Shown: positions 25,023-34,255 of the stretch, one piece after another | Layout: every line of letters begins with the position of its first letter | Position numbering within the stretch: position 1 is the first letter of the stretch | From: Neisseria lactamica | GTDB taxonomy: Bacteria; Pseudomonadota; Gammaproteobacteria; Burkholderiales; Neisseriaceae | Assembly (NCBI RefSeq): GCF_901482445.1 | Contig: NZ_LR590477.1 | Coordinates: 1,178,001 to 1,242,000, forward strand | Direction of reading: 5' to 3' | DNA length: 64,000 nucleotides | Translations under genes and position numbers: made by a program | Notes under the pieces: model-generated | The model's input: only the letters and a program-made list of their open reading frames with translations | Database searches by the model: none | What the model was told of the DNA's origin: nothing

Positions 25023-25909
25023 TTTGTTACTTCGTGTAATCCGTAAAAATCGGGGCTGCCTTCCGGACGGGTTTTAAAACGCTTGTGCAGCCAAAAATAC
25101 TGCTCGGGATGTTCGCGCACGCGTTCCTCGATAAAACGGTTCATGCGCTGCGCGTCGGCTTTCGCATCTTCACCCGGAAAGGATTTCCAAGCCGGGTAGA
25201 ATTGCAGTGTAACCGTATTGTCCGCCTCCCTGACGGGGATGGCGGGAATCACTTTGGCATTTGCAAGCGCGGCAATGCGGCTCAAGCCGGTAATCGTTGC
25301 CGTCCGAATACCGAAGAAATCGACAAAAACCGAATCGTTGCGTCCGAAATCCTGATCGGGCAGATACAGAAACGGCGCGCTGCTTTTGCGGAACTGTTTG
25401 ACGAGGGCGCGCAGCCCTTCGGTGCGCCCGATAAGGAAAACGTTGTGATAGCGGTTGCGGCCTTTCAAAATCTGTTCGTCCAATATCTTGTTTTTTTGGT
25501 GGGAATACATACTGATCAGCGGAACATCCTGATTAAGCGCGTACACCGCCATCTCGAACGCGGTAAAGTGCGGATACAGGATGATGACTTTTTCCCCTGC
25601 CGCCAGCGCGTCGTCCAAATAATGTTTGTTGTGGTAGCGCACCAGCGATTTCAGGCGTTTAGCAGGCGCATACCAATATAAGCCGTATTCAAGCATCAGT
25701 TTCGCCATATGTTTGAAATGCTGCTTCAATACGGTTTCGCGCTTTTTTCCGTCCCACTCGGGAAAGCATTTTGCCAAATTGATTTCGCCGATACGGCGGC
25801 GGGGTTTGACCAAAAGGTAGGCAAGCAAACCCGTCAGGTCGGCAAGTTTGTGCAGCAGCGCAAACGGCAGAAACTGCAAAACATACAGTACAAAAAATAT
25901 AAATTTCAT
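25019..25909 (-). CDS. lpxL1: Lipid A biosynthesis acyltransferase (LpxL family)
   Basis: This inner-membrane late acyltransferase adds a secondary lauroyl-type chain to lipid A, giving hexa-acylated endotoxin. It has 296 residues: an N-terminal helix (MKFIFFVLYVLQFLPFALL), the HX4E catalytic motif in YPHFTAFEM, and LYLPDQDFGRNDSVFVDFFG. The start at 25909 is chosen because the ten codons upstream just translate a DUS. The frame is intact, so full acylation is expected. Assignment to the LpxL1 paralogue follows from recalled meningococcal sequence. The last residues (GLHEVTK) overlap a short repeat bordering the AT-rich islet. Confidence 0.9.
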   Translation of the reverse strand: MKFIFFVLYVLQFLPFALLHKLADLTGLLAYLLVKPRRRIGEINLAKCFPEWDGKKRETVLKQHFKHMAKLMLEYGLYWYAPAKRLKSLVRYHNKHYLDDALAAGEKVIILYPHFTAFEMAVYALNQDVPLISMYSHQKNKILDEQILKGRNRYHNVFLIGRTEGLRALVKQFRKSSAPFLYLPDQDFGRNDSVFVDFFGIRTATITGLSRIAALANAKVIPAIPVREADNTVTLQFYPAWKSFPGEDAKADAQRMNRFIEERVREHPEQYFWLHKRFKTRPEGSPDFYGLHEVTK

Positions 25910-25959
25910 CTCGATACACATTTTCTTTTCAGACGGCAAAATACAAATGCCGTCTGAAA

Positions 25960-26496
25960 CTATTGGAACCTGCCGCGCTTGACCTGCATCCCCGAAGGAT
26001 TGAGTTTGGCGGCAAGCCCGTGGTTGCGTAAGGCGTGGGTCAGCGCGACGGCAAGACCGTCCGCCGCATCCGCCTGCGGCGTTCCCGATAAGCCGAGCAT
26101 CTGCACCACCATATGCTGCACCTGTTCTTTCGCCGCCTTGCCCTTGCCGACTACCGCCTGTTTGACCTGCAAGGCCGTGTATTCCGAAACGGGCAGCTTA
26201 TGGCTGACCAATGCCGCCAATGCCGCGCCCCTAGCCTGCCCCAGCATCAGCGTCGATGCCGGATTGACGTTGACGAACACCTGTTCCACCGCCGCCTGTT
26301 GCGGCTTGTAAACGGCAACGACTTCGCCGATATGCCGCACAATCACGGCAATCCTGTCTGCCAGAGGCGCATCGGCAGGCGTTTTGATGCAGCCGGAGGC
26401 GACGTAAAAATGATCGCGCCCCCTGACATCGATGACACCGAAACCCGTTACGCGGCTGCCCGGGTCGATGCCCAAGATACGGACGGTTGCAGCCAT
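25960..26496 (-). CDS. ruvC: Holliday junction resolvase RuvC
   Basis: RuvC cuts four-way junctions during recombination with RuvAB. Its 178 residues include GIDPGSRVTGFGV with the first catalytic Asp, the Glu in AVEQVF, and DAADGLAVALTHA with the last acidic residues. The ATG at 26496 is two bases after the fis stop and is preferred to a GTG two codons upstream that overlaps fis. It forms a dusB-fis-ruvC run on the minus strand. Confidence 0.96.
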   Translation of the reverse strand: MAATVRILGIDPGSRVTGFGVIDVRGRDHFYVASGCIKTPADAPLADRIAVIVRHIGEVVAVYKPQQAAVEQVFVNVNPASTLMLGQARGAALAALVSHKLPVSEYTALQVKQAVVGKGKAAKEQVQHMVVQMLGLSGTPQADAADGLAVALTHALRNHGLAAKLNPSGMQVKRGRFQ

Positions 26497-26498
26497 AT

Positions 26499-26738
26499 TC
26501 ACAACAAACCGTGTTGAATCAGCTTCTTACGCAGGGTATTGCGGTTCAGCCCCAGCATCACGGAGGCTTTGGACTGGTTGCCGCCGCATTGCCCCATCAC
26601 GCACACCAGCAGCGGTTTTTCCACCTGATGCAAGACCATATCGTACACGCCGCAAGGTTCGGTACCGTTCAGGTCTTTGAAATATTGTTCCAAATTTTGT
26701 CTGATACATTGGGAAATATCGGGAAGGGTATGGGGCAT
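26499..26738 (-). CDS. fis: Fis family DNA-binding protein
   Basis: This 79-residue nucleoid-associated regulator has a C-terminal helix-turn-helix, NQSKASVMLGLNRNTLRKKL, typical of Fis. The N-terminal dimer part (ISQCIRQNLEQYFKDL) is shorter than in Escherichia coli Fis (98 residues), as usual in beta-proteobacteria. It follows dusB by 30 bases, the conserved dusB-fis order, and abuts ruvC. Confidence 0.93.
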   Translation of the reverse strand: MPHTLPDISQCIRQNLEQYFKDLNGTEPCGVYDMVLHQVEKPLLVCVMGQCGGNQSKASVMLGLNRNTLRKKLIQHGLL

Positions 26739-26768
26739 AATCGCGCTTTCAAAAGGATAATCGGGTGT

Positions 26769-27779
26769 TCAGACGGCATTTTGGCGGTAGGCGCACGCCC
26801 AACCGTCGGTTTTTCCGGCAACTCTTTCAAGATAACCGGCAAGTGTGTCGTATTGCGCCGCCGCACTGTCCAATCGGTTGATGTCGCGGCGCGTCTGCTC
26901 GCCGTCGGGCATTTCGCCGATGTACCAACCTATGTGTTTGCGTGCGATGCGTACGCCTGCACTATCGCCGTAAAACGCGTGTATGGCGCGGATGTGGTTC
27001 AAAATAGCGGCGGCGCATTCTGCCAAACTCAAGGCAGGCGGCAAAACACCGTGTTCGGCATAATGTTTCAAATCGCGGAAGAACCACGGCCTGCCTTGCG
27101 CACCGCGCCCTATCATAATGCCGTCTGCGGCGGTTTGTTTGAGGACGGTTTGGGCTTTTTGCGGCGAAGTAATGTCGCCGTTGACCCAGACCGGGATGTT
27201 CAGACGGCATTTGGTTTCGGCGATGAGTTCGTAACGCGCTTCGCCTTTGTACATTTGCGTGCGCGTGCGTCCGTGGACGGCAAGGGCGGCGATGCCGCAA
27301 TCTTCGGCGATTTTGGCGATAACGGGCAGGTTTTTGTGGTCGTCGTGCCAGCCCAAACGGGTTTTGAGGGTAACGGGTACGCCCGCCGCTTTGACCACCG
27401 CCTCCAAAATGGCGGCAACCAGCGGCTCGTTCTGCATCAGCGCGCTGCCGGCTTGGACGTTGCACACTTTCTTGGCGGGACAGCCCATATTGATGTCGAT
27501 AAGCTGCGCCCCGAGGCTGACGTTGTAACGCGCGGCATCAGCCATCTGCTGCGGATCGCTGCCGGCAATCTGCACGGCAACGATGCCGCCTTCATCGGCA
27601 AAATCGCTGCGGTGCAGGGTCTTTTTGGTATTTCTGAGCGTCGGGTCGCTGGCCAGCATTTCGCACACCGCCCAACCTGCGCCGAAATCGCGGCAGAGGC
27701 GGCGGAAGGGTTTGTCGGTAATGCCCGCCATCGGCGCAAGTGCGATGGGGTTGTCGATAAAATAGCCGCCGATGTGCAT
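26769..27779 (-). CDS. dusB: tRNA-dihydrouridine synthase
   Basis: This FMN enzyme reduces specific uridines in tRNA to dihydrouridine using NADPH. In 336 residues it shows LAPMAGITDKPFRRLCRDF, DINMGCPAKKV with the catalytic Cys, HGRTRTQMYKGEA and GDITSPQKA, all hallmarks of the Dus TIM barrel. The start at 27779 (MHIGGYFIDNP) is chosen because upstream in-frame sequence is not conserved in the family. It is first in a unit with fis and ruvC. A DUS lies within the coding region. Confidence 0.94.
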   Translation of the reverse strand: MHIGGYFIDNPIALAPMAGITDKPFRRLCRDFGAGWAVCEMLASDPTLRNTKKTLHRSDFADEGGIVAVQIAGSDPQQMADAARYNVSLGAQLIDINMGCPAKKVCNVQAGSALMQNEPLVAAILEAVVKAAGVPVTLKTRLGWHDDHKNLPVIAKIAEDCGIAALAVHGRTRTQMYKGEARYELIAETKCRLNIPVWVNGDITSPQKAQTVLKQTAADGIMIGRGAQGRPWFFRDLKHYAEHGVLPPALSLAECAAAILNHIRAIHAFYGDSAGVRIARKHIGWYIGEMPDGEQTRRDINRLDSAAAQYDTLAGYLERVAGKTDGWACAYRQNAV

Positions 27780-27928
27780 AATGGGCCCGCGTTCCAAAAA
27801 AGTGCGACATTGTACATTTTTTAAGCAAAATTTCCAATCTCCGCCTGCATCCGCGATTGGGGCGGGCATCGTTTTATGGCATAATCCGCACACAGATTCC
27901 CTGCCCCGCCACTCACAGGAGGGCAGTT

Positions 27929-28083
27929 TATAGTGGATTAACAAAAACCAGTACGGCGTTGCCTCGCCTTAGCTCAAAGAGAACGATTCTCTAAGGTGCT
28001 GAAGCACCAAGTGAATCGGTTCCGTACTATTTGTACTGTCTGCGGCTTCGTCGCCTTGTCCTGATTTTTGTTAATCCACTATA
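27929..28083. repeat. Correia repeat-enclosed element, full length (about 155 bp)
   Basis: It runs from TATAGTGGATTAAC to TTAATCCACTATA and contains the internal AGAGAACGATTCTCT segment missing from the short form. It ends 63 bases before the helicase ATG, where it could affect expression. Confidence 0.93.
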
Positions 28084-28146
28084 CTTTCCCCATCCTATCA
28101 GTTTCCCGCTTCAGACGGCATAAGGTCTGAAAGAAAGACTACAATT

Positions 28147-29520
28147 ATGAGCAACCCATTTTCCTCTTTAGGTTTGGGTACGGAACTGGTTTCCGCACTC
28201 GCGCTTCAAGGCTATGAAACCCCGACCCCCATTCAGGCCGCAGCCATTCCGAAGGCGCTGGCCGGACACGACCTGCTTGCCGCCGCGCAAACCGGCACGG
28301 GCAAAACCGCCGCCTTTATGCTGCCCTCGCTCGAACGCCTCAAACGTTACGCCACCGCCAGCACCTCGCCCGCGATGCACCCCGTGCGTATGCTCGTCCT
28401 CACCCCCACGCGCGAACTTGCCGACCAAATCGACCAAAACGTGCAGGGCTACATTAAAAATCTGCCGCTGCGGCATACCGTCTTGTTCGGCGGTATGAAT
28501 ATGGACAAACAGACCGCCGATTTGCGCGCCGGCTGCGAAATCGTCGTCGCCACCGTCGGACGGCTGCTCGACCACGTGAAACAGAAAAACATCCATTTGA
28601 ACAAAGTCGAAATCGTCGTTTTGGACGAAGCCGACCGTATGCTGGATATGGGTTTTATCGACGACATCCGCAAAATCATGCAGATGCTGCCCCGCCAACG
28701 CCAAACCCTGCTCTTTTCCGCCACCTTCTCCGCCCCGATACGCAAACTGGCGCAAGACTTCATGAACGCGCCCGAAACCGTCGAAGTCGCCGCGCAAAAC
28801 ACCACCAACGCCAACGTCGAGCAGCACATCATCGCGGTCGATACCTTCCAAAAGCGCAACCTGCTCGAACGGCTGATTGTCGATCTGCATATGAACCAGG
28901 TCATCGTGTTCTGCAAAACCAAACAAAGCGTCGACCGCGTAACGCGCGAACTGGTGCGCCGCAACCTGTCCGCACAGGCGATACACGGAGACCGTTCCCA
29001 ACAAAGCCGGCTCGAAACGCTCAACGCCTTCAAAGACGGCAGCCTGCGCGTCCTCGTCGCCACCGACATCGCCGCGCGTGGGCTGGATATTGCCGAACTG
29101 CCCTTCGTCATCAATTACGAAATGCCCGCCCAGCCCGAAGACTACGTCCACCGTATCGGGCGTACGGGGCGCGCGGGCGCGGACGGCGTGGCGATTTCCC
29201 TGATGGACGAATCCGAACAGAAAATGTTTGAAGCCATTAAAGAACTGACCGGCAACAAGCTGCTCATCGAACGCATCGAAGGCTTCGAGCCCCGATGGTG
29301 GGAACAGGAAGGCTCAAAACCGGAAAAAACCGAAACAAGCGAACCGAGACAACGCAACCGCTACGAATCCGCCAAAGCGCAACGCGAAAAAAACACCCGG
29401 CCGGAAAATGCGGCAAACGATGCGGGCGCGGCTTGCGGAAAAATTGCCGGACGCAGCCGCCGCAGCCGTCGGGAACACCGGACGTGCGCCCTGCTCCAAC
29501 CGCGTTACGGCGTAAAATAG
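28147..29520 (+). CDS. rhlE: DEAD-box ATP-dependent RNA helicase
   Basis: This 457-residue helicase unwinds RNA duplexes, probably in ribosome assembly or RNA decay. All core motifs are present: the Q motif YETPTPIQ, the Walker A motif in AQTGTGKT, DEAD in VLDEADRML, SAT in FSATFS, and HRIGRTGRAG. A basic, low-complexity tail (about 385-457) ends in RRSRRE. The RhlE subfamily is the best fit by length and core sequence. A CREE lies just upstream and a DUS hairpin terminator 12 bases downstream. Confidence 0.92.
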   Translation: MSNPFSSLGLGTELVSALALQGYETPTPIQAAAIPKALAGHDLLAAAQTGTGKTAAFMLPSLERLKRYATASTSPAMHPVRMLVLTPTRELADQIDQNVQGYIKNLPLRHTVLFGGMNMDKQTADLRAGCEIVVATVGRLLDHVKQKNIHLNKVEIVVLDEADRMLDMGFIDDIRKIMQMLPRQRQTLLFSATFSAPIRKLAQDFMNAPETVEVAAQNTTNANVEQHIIAVDTFQKRNLLERLIVDLHMNQVIVFCKTKQSVDRVTRELVRRNLSAQAIHGDRSQQSRLETLNAFKDGSLRVLVATDIAARGLDIAELPFVINYEMPAQPEDYVHRIGRTGRAGADGVAISLMDESEQKMFEAIKELTGNKLLIERIEGFEPRWWEQEGSKPEKTETSEPRQRNRYESAKAQREKNTRPENAANDAGAACGKIAGRSRRSRREHRTCALLQPRYGVK

Positions 29521-29531
29521 CCCTGAAAATC

Positions 29532-29571
29532 AAATGCCGTCTGAACATTTCCCGTTTCAGACGGCATTTTT
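29532..29571 (+). terminator. DUS hairpin terminator after the helicase gene
   Basis: Inverse DUS copies (AAATGCCGTCTGAA and TTCAGACGGCATTT) are followed by a T run just after the stop codon. Confidence 0.85.
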
Positions 29572-29699
29572 CAAACCGGACTGACGCATTGGGCGCAACC
29601 GCCCACACCGGATAAATTTCTTCCGCAAACAGTTTCAGACGGCATTTGCTGCCTGTACAATATCATTTCCTTTTCCACTCAAACCATCAGGATTTCCCA

Positions 29700-30938
29700 A
29701 TGTCCACCCAATTCGATGTCGCCGTAATCGGCGCAGGTCCGGCAGGCTCGGTCGCATCCGCCCTGCTCCGCAAAAAAGGTTATCAAGTCTGCGTGTTGGA
29801 AAAACAGCACTTTCCGCGCTTCGTCATCGGCGAAAGCCTGCTGCCGCACTGTATGGAAATGCTGGAAGAAGCCGGATTTGCCGATGCCGTGCGCGCCGAG
29901 CCCGGCTTTCAGTTGAAAAACGGCGCGGCGTTTTCGTGGGGCAGCCGTTATACGGAATTTGACTTTACCGATAAATTTTCAGACGGCCCCGGCACGACTT
30001 ATCAAGTGCGCCGCGCCGTGTTCGATAAAATCCTGATTGGCGAAGCCGCCAAACAAGGCGTTGAAGTACGTTTCGGGCACGGCGTAACCGCGTTCGACAA
30101 TAGCGGCGATTTTGCCCGCTTGAACATCGAAACCGACACCGGCAAGCGCTATGAACTGACCGCGAAATTCGTCTTGGACGCAAGCGGTTACGGACGCGTG
30201 CTGCCGCGCCTGCTGGATTTGGAAACGCCCTCGCACCTGCCGCCGCGCCAAGCGCATTTCACGCACATCGACGACAACATCACCAACCCGAAATTCGACC
30301 GCAACAAAATCCTGATTACCACCCACCCGCAACACCGCGACGTGTGGATTTGGCTGATTCCCTTCGGCGACAACCGCTGCTCCATCGGCGTGGTCGGCAC
30401 GCCCGACAAACTTACCGGCGAATCGGAAACGGTGTTGAAAAAATTTGTTTACGAATGCCCGATGCTGAACGAAATTCTGGATAAAGCCGTCTGGGAAAAC
30501 GATTTTCCGTTCCGCTCCATCCAAGGCTATTCCGCCAATGTGAAATCGCTGCACGGCAGGCATTTCGCGCTATTGGGCAATGCCGCCGAGTTCCTCGATC
30601 CCGTGTTCTCGTCGGGCGTAACCATCGCGCTGCACTCCGCCAAACTGGCCGCCGATTTATTGGCGAAGCAGCTTGAAGGCGGCACGGCGGATTGGGATAC
30701 CGAATTTGCCGAACCCTTGATGATCGGCGTGGACACGTTCCGCACCTATGTGGACGGCTGGTATGATTTCCGCTTCCAAAACGTCGTGTACGCGCCCGAC
30801 CGCAGCCCGGAAATCAGCCGTATGCTTTCTTCGATTTTGGCAGGCTACGCGTGGGATACCGAAAACCCGTTCGTGGCGAAATCCGAACAACGCCTGACTG
30901 CCTTGTCCGAATGGGTCGGTCAGTTGGAAACCGAATAA
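29700..30938 (+). CDS. FAD-dependent oxidoreductase, halogenase/geranylgeranyl-reductase superfamily
   Basis: This 412-residue flavoprotein has the dinucleotide-binding motif VIGAGPAGSVAS at the N-terminus, then FPRFVIGESLLPHCMEML and, later, ALLGNAAEFLDPVFSSGV, the second FAD contact. VWIWLIPFGDN resembles the WxWxIP signature of flavin halogenases. These features place it in the superfamily that includes geranylgeranyl reductases, hydroxylases and halogenases; the substrate is unknown. The ATG at 29700 precedes the Rossmann fold directly. It converges with lysS. Confidence 0.82.
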   Translation: MSTQFDVAVIGAGPAGSVASALLRKKGYQVCVLEKQHFPRFVIGESLLPHCMEMLEEAGFADAVRAEPGFQLKNGAAFSWGSRYTEFDFTDKFSDGPGTTYQVRRAVFDKILIGEAAKQGVEVRFGHGVTAFDNSGDFARLNIETDTGKRYELTAKFVLDASGYGRVLPRLLDLETPSHLPPRQAHFTHIDDNITNPKFDRNKILITTHPQHRDVWIWLIPFGDNRCSIGVVGTPDKLTGESETVLKKFVYECPMLNEILDKAVWENDFPFRSIQGYSANVKSLHGRHFALLGNAAEFLDPVFSSGVTIALHSAKLAADLLAKQLEGGTADWDTEFAEPLMIGVDTFRTYVDGWYDFRFQNVVYAPDRSPEISRMLSSILAGYAWDTENPFVAKSEQRLTALSEWVGQLETE

Positions 30939-30955
30939 ATCCGTACCGCCATACA

Positions 30956-30994
30956 AAATGCCGTCTGAATACAATCGGGTTCAGACGGCATTTC
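30956..30994. terminator. DUS hairpin between convergent genes
   Basis: The stem AAAATGCCGTCTGAA with TTCAGACGGCATTTC lies between the oxidoreductase and lysS stops and can end both transcripts. Confidence 0.85.
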
Positions 30995-31014
30995 TATTTC
31001 AACTGTTTTTATGA

Positions 31015-32526
31015 TTACTCGGGACGCATCTGCGGAAACAGAATCACATCGCGGATGGTTTGCGAATCGGTCAGCAGCATCACCAGGCGGTCGATGCCGA
31101 TACCGCAACCGCCGGTCGGCGGCAGGCCGAATTCCATGGCGCGGATGTAGTCGGCATCGTAGTGCATCGCTTCGTCGTCGCCGGCATCTTTTTGTGCCAC
31201 TTGCGCTTTGAAGCGTTCGGCTTGGTCTTCGGGGTCGTTCAACTCAGAGTAACCGTTTGCCAGTTCGCGCCCGACAACGAACAATTCGAAACGTTCGGTC
31301 AGACCTTGTTTGGTATCGGAAGCGCGTGCCAACGGGGAAACCTCAACCGGATAATCGACGATGAAGGTCGGGTTCCACAATTTGCCCTCGGCGCAACCTT
31401 CAAACAGGGCGAGTTGCAGGCTGCCGATGCCGGGAGACGGCGGCAGGCTTTCGCCGTGTTTGACGATTTCTTTTTTCAGCCATTCCGCATCGTTCAACTG
31501 CTCGTCGGTGTAGTGCGGATTATATTTTTTGATGGCTTCGAGGATGGTCAGGCGTTCGAACGGGCTTTCCAAATCGACTTCTTTGCCGTTATAAGTGATG
31601 TTTGCCGTACCGTTTACCGTGCGCGATGCGTTGCGGATGATGTCTTCCGCCATCTGCATCATGCGTTCGTAGTCGGAGAAGGCTTCGTAAAATTCAATCA
31701 TCGTAAATTCGGGGTTGTGGCGCACGGACATACCTTCGTTGCGGAAGCTGCGGTTGATTTCAAACACGCGTTCCAAACCGCCGACCACCAGGCGTTTCAG
31801 ATACAGCTCGGGGGCGATGCGCAGGTAGAGCGGGATGTCCAAAGCGTTGTGATGGGTAACGAAAGGTTTCGCCGTCGCGCCGCCGGGAATCGGGTGCATC
31901 ATCGGGGTTTCGACTTCGAGATAATGCTCGCCCACCATAAAATTACGCACGGATTGGATGATTTGGCTGCGTTTGATAAACGTATTACGCGATTCTTCGT
32001 TGGCAATCAAATCGACGTAGCGTTGGCGGTATTTGGTTTCCTGATCGCTCAAGCCTTTGTGTTTGTCGGGCAGCGGACGCAGGGATTTGGACAGCAGGCG
32101 GATGTCGGACACGCGCACGGTCAGTTCGCCGTGGTTGGTTTTGAACAAAGTACCTTCCGCACCGACGATGTCGCCCAAGTCCCAATGGTTGAAATCGTCC
32201 AAAACTTCCTGACTCACGCCTTTGTTGTTCAGATAAAGCTGGATTTGTCCGGACACGTCTTGGATGGTGGCAAAGCTCGCCTTGCCCATTTGCCGTTTGA
32301 GCATCATGCGGCCGGCCACTTTGACGGGAACGGCCTGCGGGTCGAGTTCTTCTTTGCCGATGTCGCCGTATTGGGCGTGCAAATCGGCGGCAAAGCTGTC
32401 GCGTTTGAAATCGTTAGGGTAGGCGTTGCGCTGTTGGCGGATGTTGTGCAGTTTTTCACGGCGCAGGGCGATGATTTGGTTTTCGTCCAACTGCGGCTCG
32501 GTTTGCGGATGGTTTTGTTCGCTCAT
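31015..32526 (-). CDS. lysS: Lysyl-tRNA synthetase, class II
   Basis: LysS charges tRNA-Lys with lysine. The 503-residue protein has an N-terminal OB-fold anticodon-binding domain (VAGRMMLKRQMGKASFATIQ) and class II catalytic motifs. These include FRNEGMSVRHNPEFTMIEFY (motif 2) and PPTGGCGIGIDRLVMLLT (motif 3). Length matches the bacterial class II enzyme. A DUS-dialect copy (AGGTCGTCTGAA type) lies just upstream at 32563-32574, outside the coding region. Confidence 0.97.
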   Translation of the reverse strand: MSEQNHPQTEPQLDENQIIALRREKLHNIRQQRNAYPNDFKRDSFAADLHAQYGDIGKEELDPQAVPVKVAGRMMLKRQMGKASFATIQDVSGQIQLYLNNKGVSQEVLDDFNHWDLGDIVGAEGTLFKTNHGELTVRVSDIRLLSKSLRPLPDKHKGLSDQETKYRQRYVDLIANEESRNTFIKRSQIIQSVRNFMVGEHYLEVETPMMHPIPGGATAKPFVTHHNALDIPLYLRIAPELYLKRLVVGGLERVFEINRSFRNEGMSVRHNPEFTMIEFYEAFSDYERMMQMAEDIIRNASRTVNGTANITYNGKEVDLESPFERLTILEAIKKYNPHYTDEQLNDAEWLKKEIVKHGESLPPSPGIGSLQLALFEGCAEGKLWNPTFIVDYPVEVSPLARASDTKQGLTERFELFVVGRELANGYSELNDPEDQAERFKAQVAQKDAGDDEAMHYDADYIRAMEFGLPPTGGCGIGIDRLVMLLTDSQTIRDVILFPQMRPE

Positions 32527-32636
32527 AGGGTTTTCCGAAAAAATAAATCAGGCGCAGTCTGTTTCAGACGACCTGATTGAATCACAAAATTTGCGCATAT
32601 TTTACGCGATGTCGGTGTTTTTTTCTAGGAAAGGGC

Positions 32637-32667
32637 AATGCCGTCTGAAAATATTACAGACGGCATT
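32637..32667 (-). terminator. DUS hairpin after the Nramp-like gene
   Basis: AATGCCGTCTG pairs with CAGACGGCATT across nine bases. It lies 14 bases beyond the stop of the Nramp-like gene. Confidence 0.75.
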
Positions 32668-32680
32668 CAGATTTTGAAAC

Positions 32681-33934
32681 CTATGCCAAAAGTCCGCTAA
32701 GGTTCAACAGGAACAAAACGGCAAATCCGGTCAGGTAGAGCAAGCCGACAATGGCAAGGGCGTTCATACCGGCGGTAAGCCTGTGGCGTTTGTCCCCTTT
32801 GACGAGGCGGTAGTTGAGCCAGGCGAACACGGGGGCGGACACAAAGGCGGCAATCATCGCAAATTTGAGCAGATTCGCCATTACGCCGTCAAACCAGAAA
32901 ATCACCGCCAAACCGCTGCCTGCAACCCAAATATTCCAGGCAAAGAGTTCGGCGTTGCCGGTTTTCTCACTGCCGCGCAGCAGGCGCACGGGTTCGGCAA
33001 TGGCGCGCGCGTAGCCGTCCACAACGGTAATCGTCGTGCCGTACATGCAGGCAAAAGCGATAAACGCCACCAGCGGACGCGACCAGTCGCCGATGGTTAC
33101 CGCATACATATTAATCAATTGCCCGATATATTTGCCGCCGGCCATCTGCACTTCTTCACCGTTGCCGTATTGCACGTACGCACCCAGGGCAAGGAAGACG
33201 ACGGCAAGTACGGCACTGGTGATGTAACCGACGTTGAAATCAAAAATCCCGTCATGATAAGAGGAAGGTTGGAGGCGCTGTTTCTCCGTAACCCACAAAG
33301 AATTGATGGCGGAAATTTCAATCGGCGCAGGCATCCAGCCCATCAGCGCGATCAGGAAGCCCAAACCGGCCAGCGTCCACGGTGTCGGCTCGATAAAATC
33401 GGGTTTCATCTGCATACCGCGCGACATGGCGATGCCGACGGCGGCAACGGTGGCAACCGTCAGGCTGACGATGATAATTTTGGAAACGCCGTCCAATGCC
33501 TTATAACGCCCGCTGACAAGGATAATCAGGCAGGAAGCCATAATCAGCGCGGAGATTGCGCCGATACCCAGTGTCAGCGAGGGAATCGCCATTTTGACGA
33601 TGGCGGCGGTTACGATGGCAACCGCACCCGCGTTAATCGTCGCGGCAGCAATACACAAAATCAAAAAGACCCACAGGTAGATGCGGCTTTTCTCGGCATA
33701 ACCTTCAATCAGGCTCTTGCCCGTGTCCAGCGTGTAATGCGCGCTGAAGCGGAAAAACGGGTATTTGAAGAGGTTGGTCAGGACGATAATCAATGCGAGC
33801 TGCCAGCCGTAAAGCGCGCCCGCCTGAGTGGAGGCAATCAGGTGCGAACCGCCGACCGCCGCCGAAGCCATCATAATCCCAGGCCCCAGTGCGTTGATTT
33901 TACTTTTCCAAGTCGAAATATGTTGTTCGGACAT
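32681..33934 (-). CDS. Nramp-related membrane transporter, divergent subfamily
   Basis: This 417-residue protein has about eleven hydrophobic helices and the overall Nramp layout. The first helix reads LGPGIMMASAAVGGSHLI in place of the canonical DPGN metal-binding motif. Helix 6 reads GWMPAPIEISAINSLWV instead of MPH. Since those residues bind Mn or Fe in classical MntH, the substrate is probably different, as in Nramp-related outgroups. The ATG at 33934 (MSEQHISTW) is used; the longer in-frame extension has no support. It is divergent from the aminopeptidase gene. Confidence 0.82.
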   Translation of the reverse strand: MSEQHISTWKSKINALGPGIMMASAAVGGSHLIASTQAGALYGWQLALIIVLTNLFKYPFFRFSAHYTLDTGKSLIEGYAEKSRIYLWVFLILCIAAATINAGAVAIVTAAIVKMAIPSLTLGIGAISALIMASCLIILVSGRYKALDGVSKIIIVSLTVATVAAVGIAMSRGMQMKPDFIEPTPWTLAGLGFLIALMGWMPAPIEISAINSLWVTEKQRLQPSSYHDGIFDFNVGYITSAVLAVVFLALGAYVQYGNGEEVQMAGGKYIGQLINMYAVTIGDWSRPLVAFIAFACMYGTTITVVDGYARAIAEPVRLLRGSEKTGNAELFAWNIWVAGSGLAVIFWFDGVMANLLKFAMIAAFVSAPVFAWLNYRLVKGDKRHRLTAGMNALAIVGLLYLTGFAVLFLLNLSGLLA

Positions 33935-34255
33935 AATGTTTCCGTATGGCTGGATAAAAGCGCGTATTTTAACGTAATCCAAACACGCGCCAAACCAGTT
34001 TATTGAAACTTTACACCCTGATATTCCTGATTTTTCCAAATTACTTTCAGAAAAACATGCAATATGGCATTTTATGCCCGAAAATTTGCGGCAAACAGCC
34101 TTGCATCGCTTTTTTTCCGTGCGGAATATGCGTTCAAATCCCTTGCCGCGTTTTGCAGCCGGCAGGCGATTTGATAAGATGCTTGCGTTCTTTCGGACGG
34201 CATTCACAATGCGCTATGCCGTCTGAAGCCGCAAAACCCGATTGGAGGAACTGTT

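Noticed and set aside
25910..25939. Upstream start for the lipid A acyltransferase giving MPSEKKMCIE
   Set aside because: These codons are a translated DUS from the hairpin region; the family N-terminus MKFIFF begins at 25909.
31060..32580. 506-codon plus-strand frame opposite lysS
   Set aside because: It is an antisense shadow of lysS, caused by biased codon use; the minus strand encodes a complete synthetase with all class II motifs.
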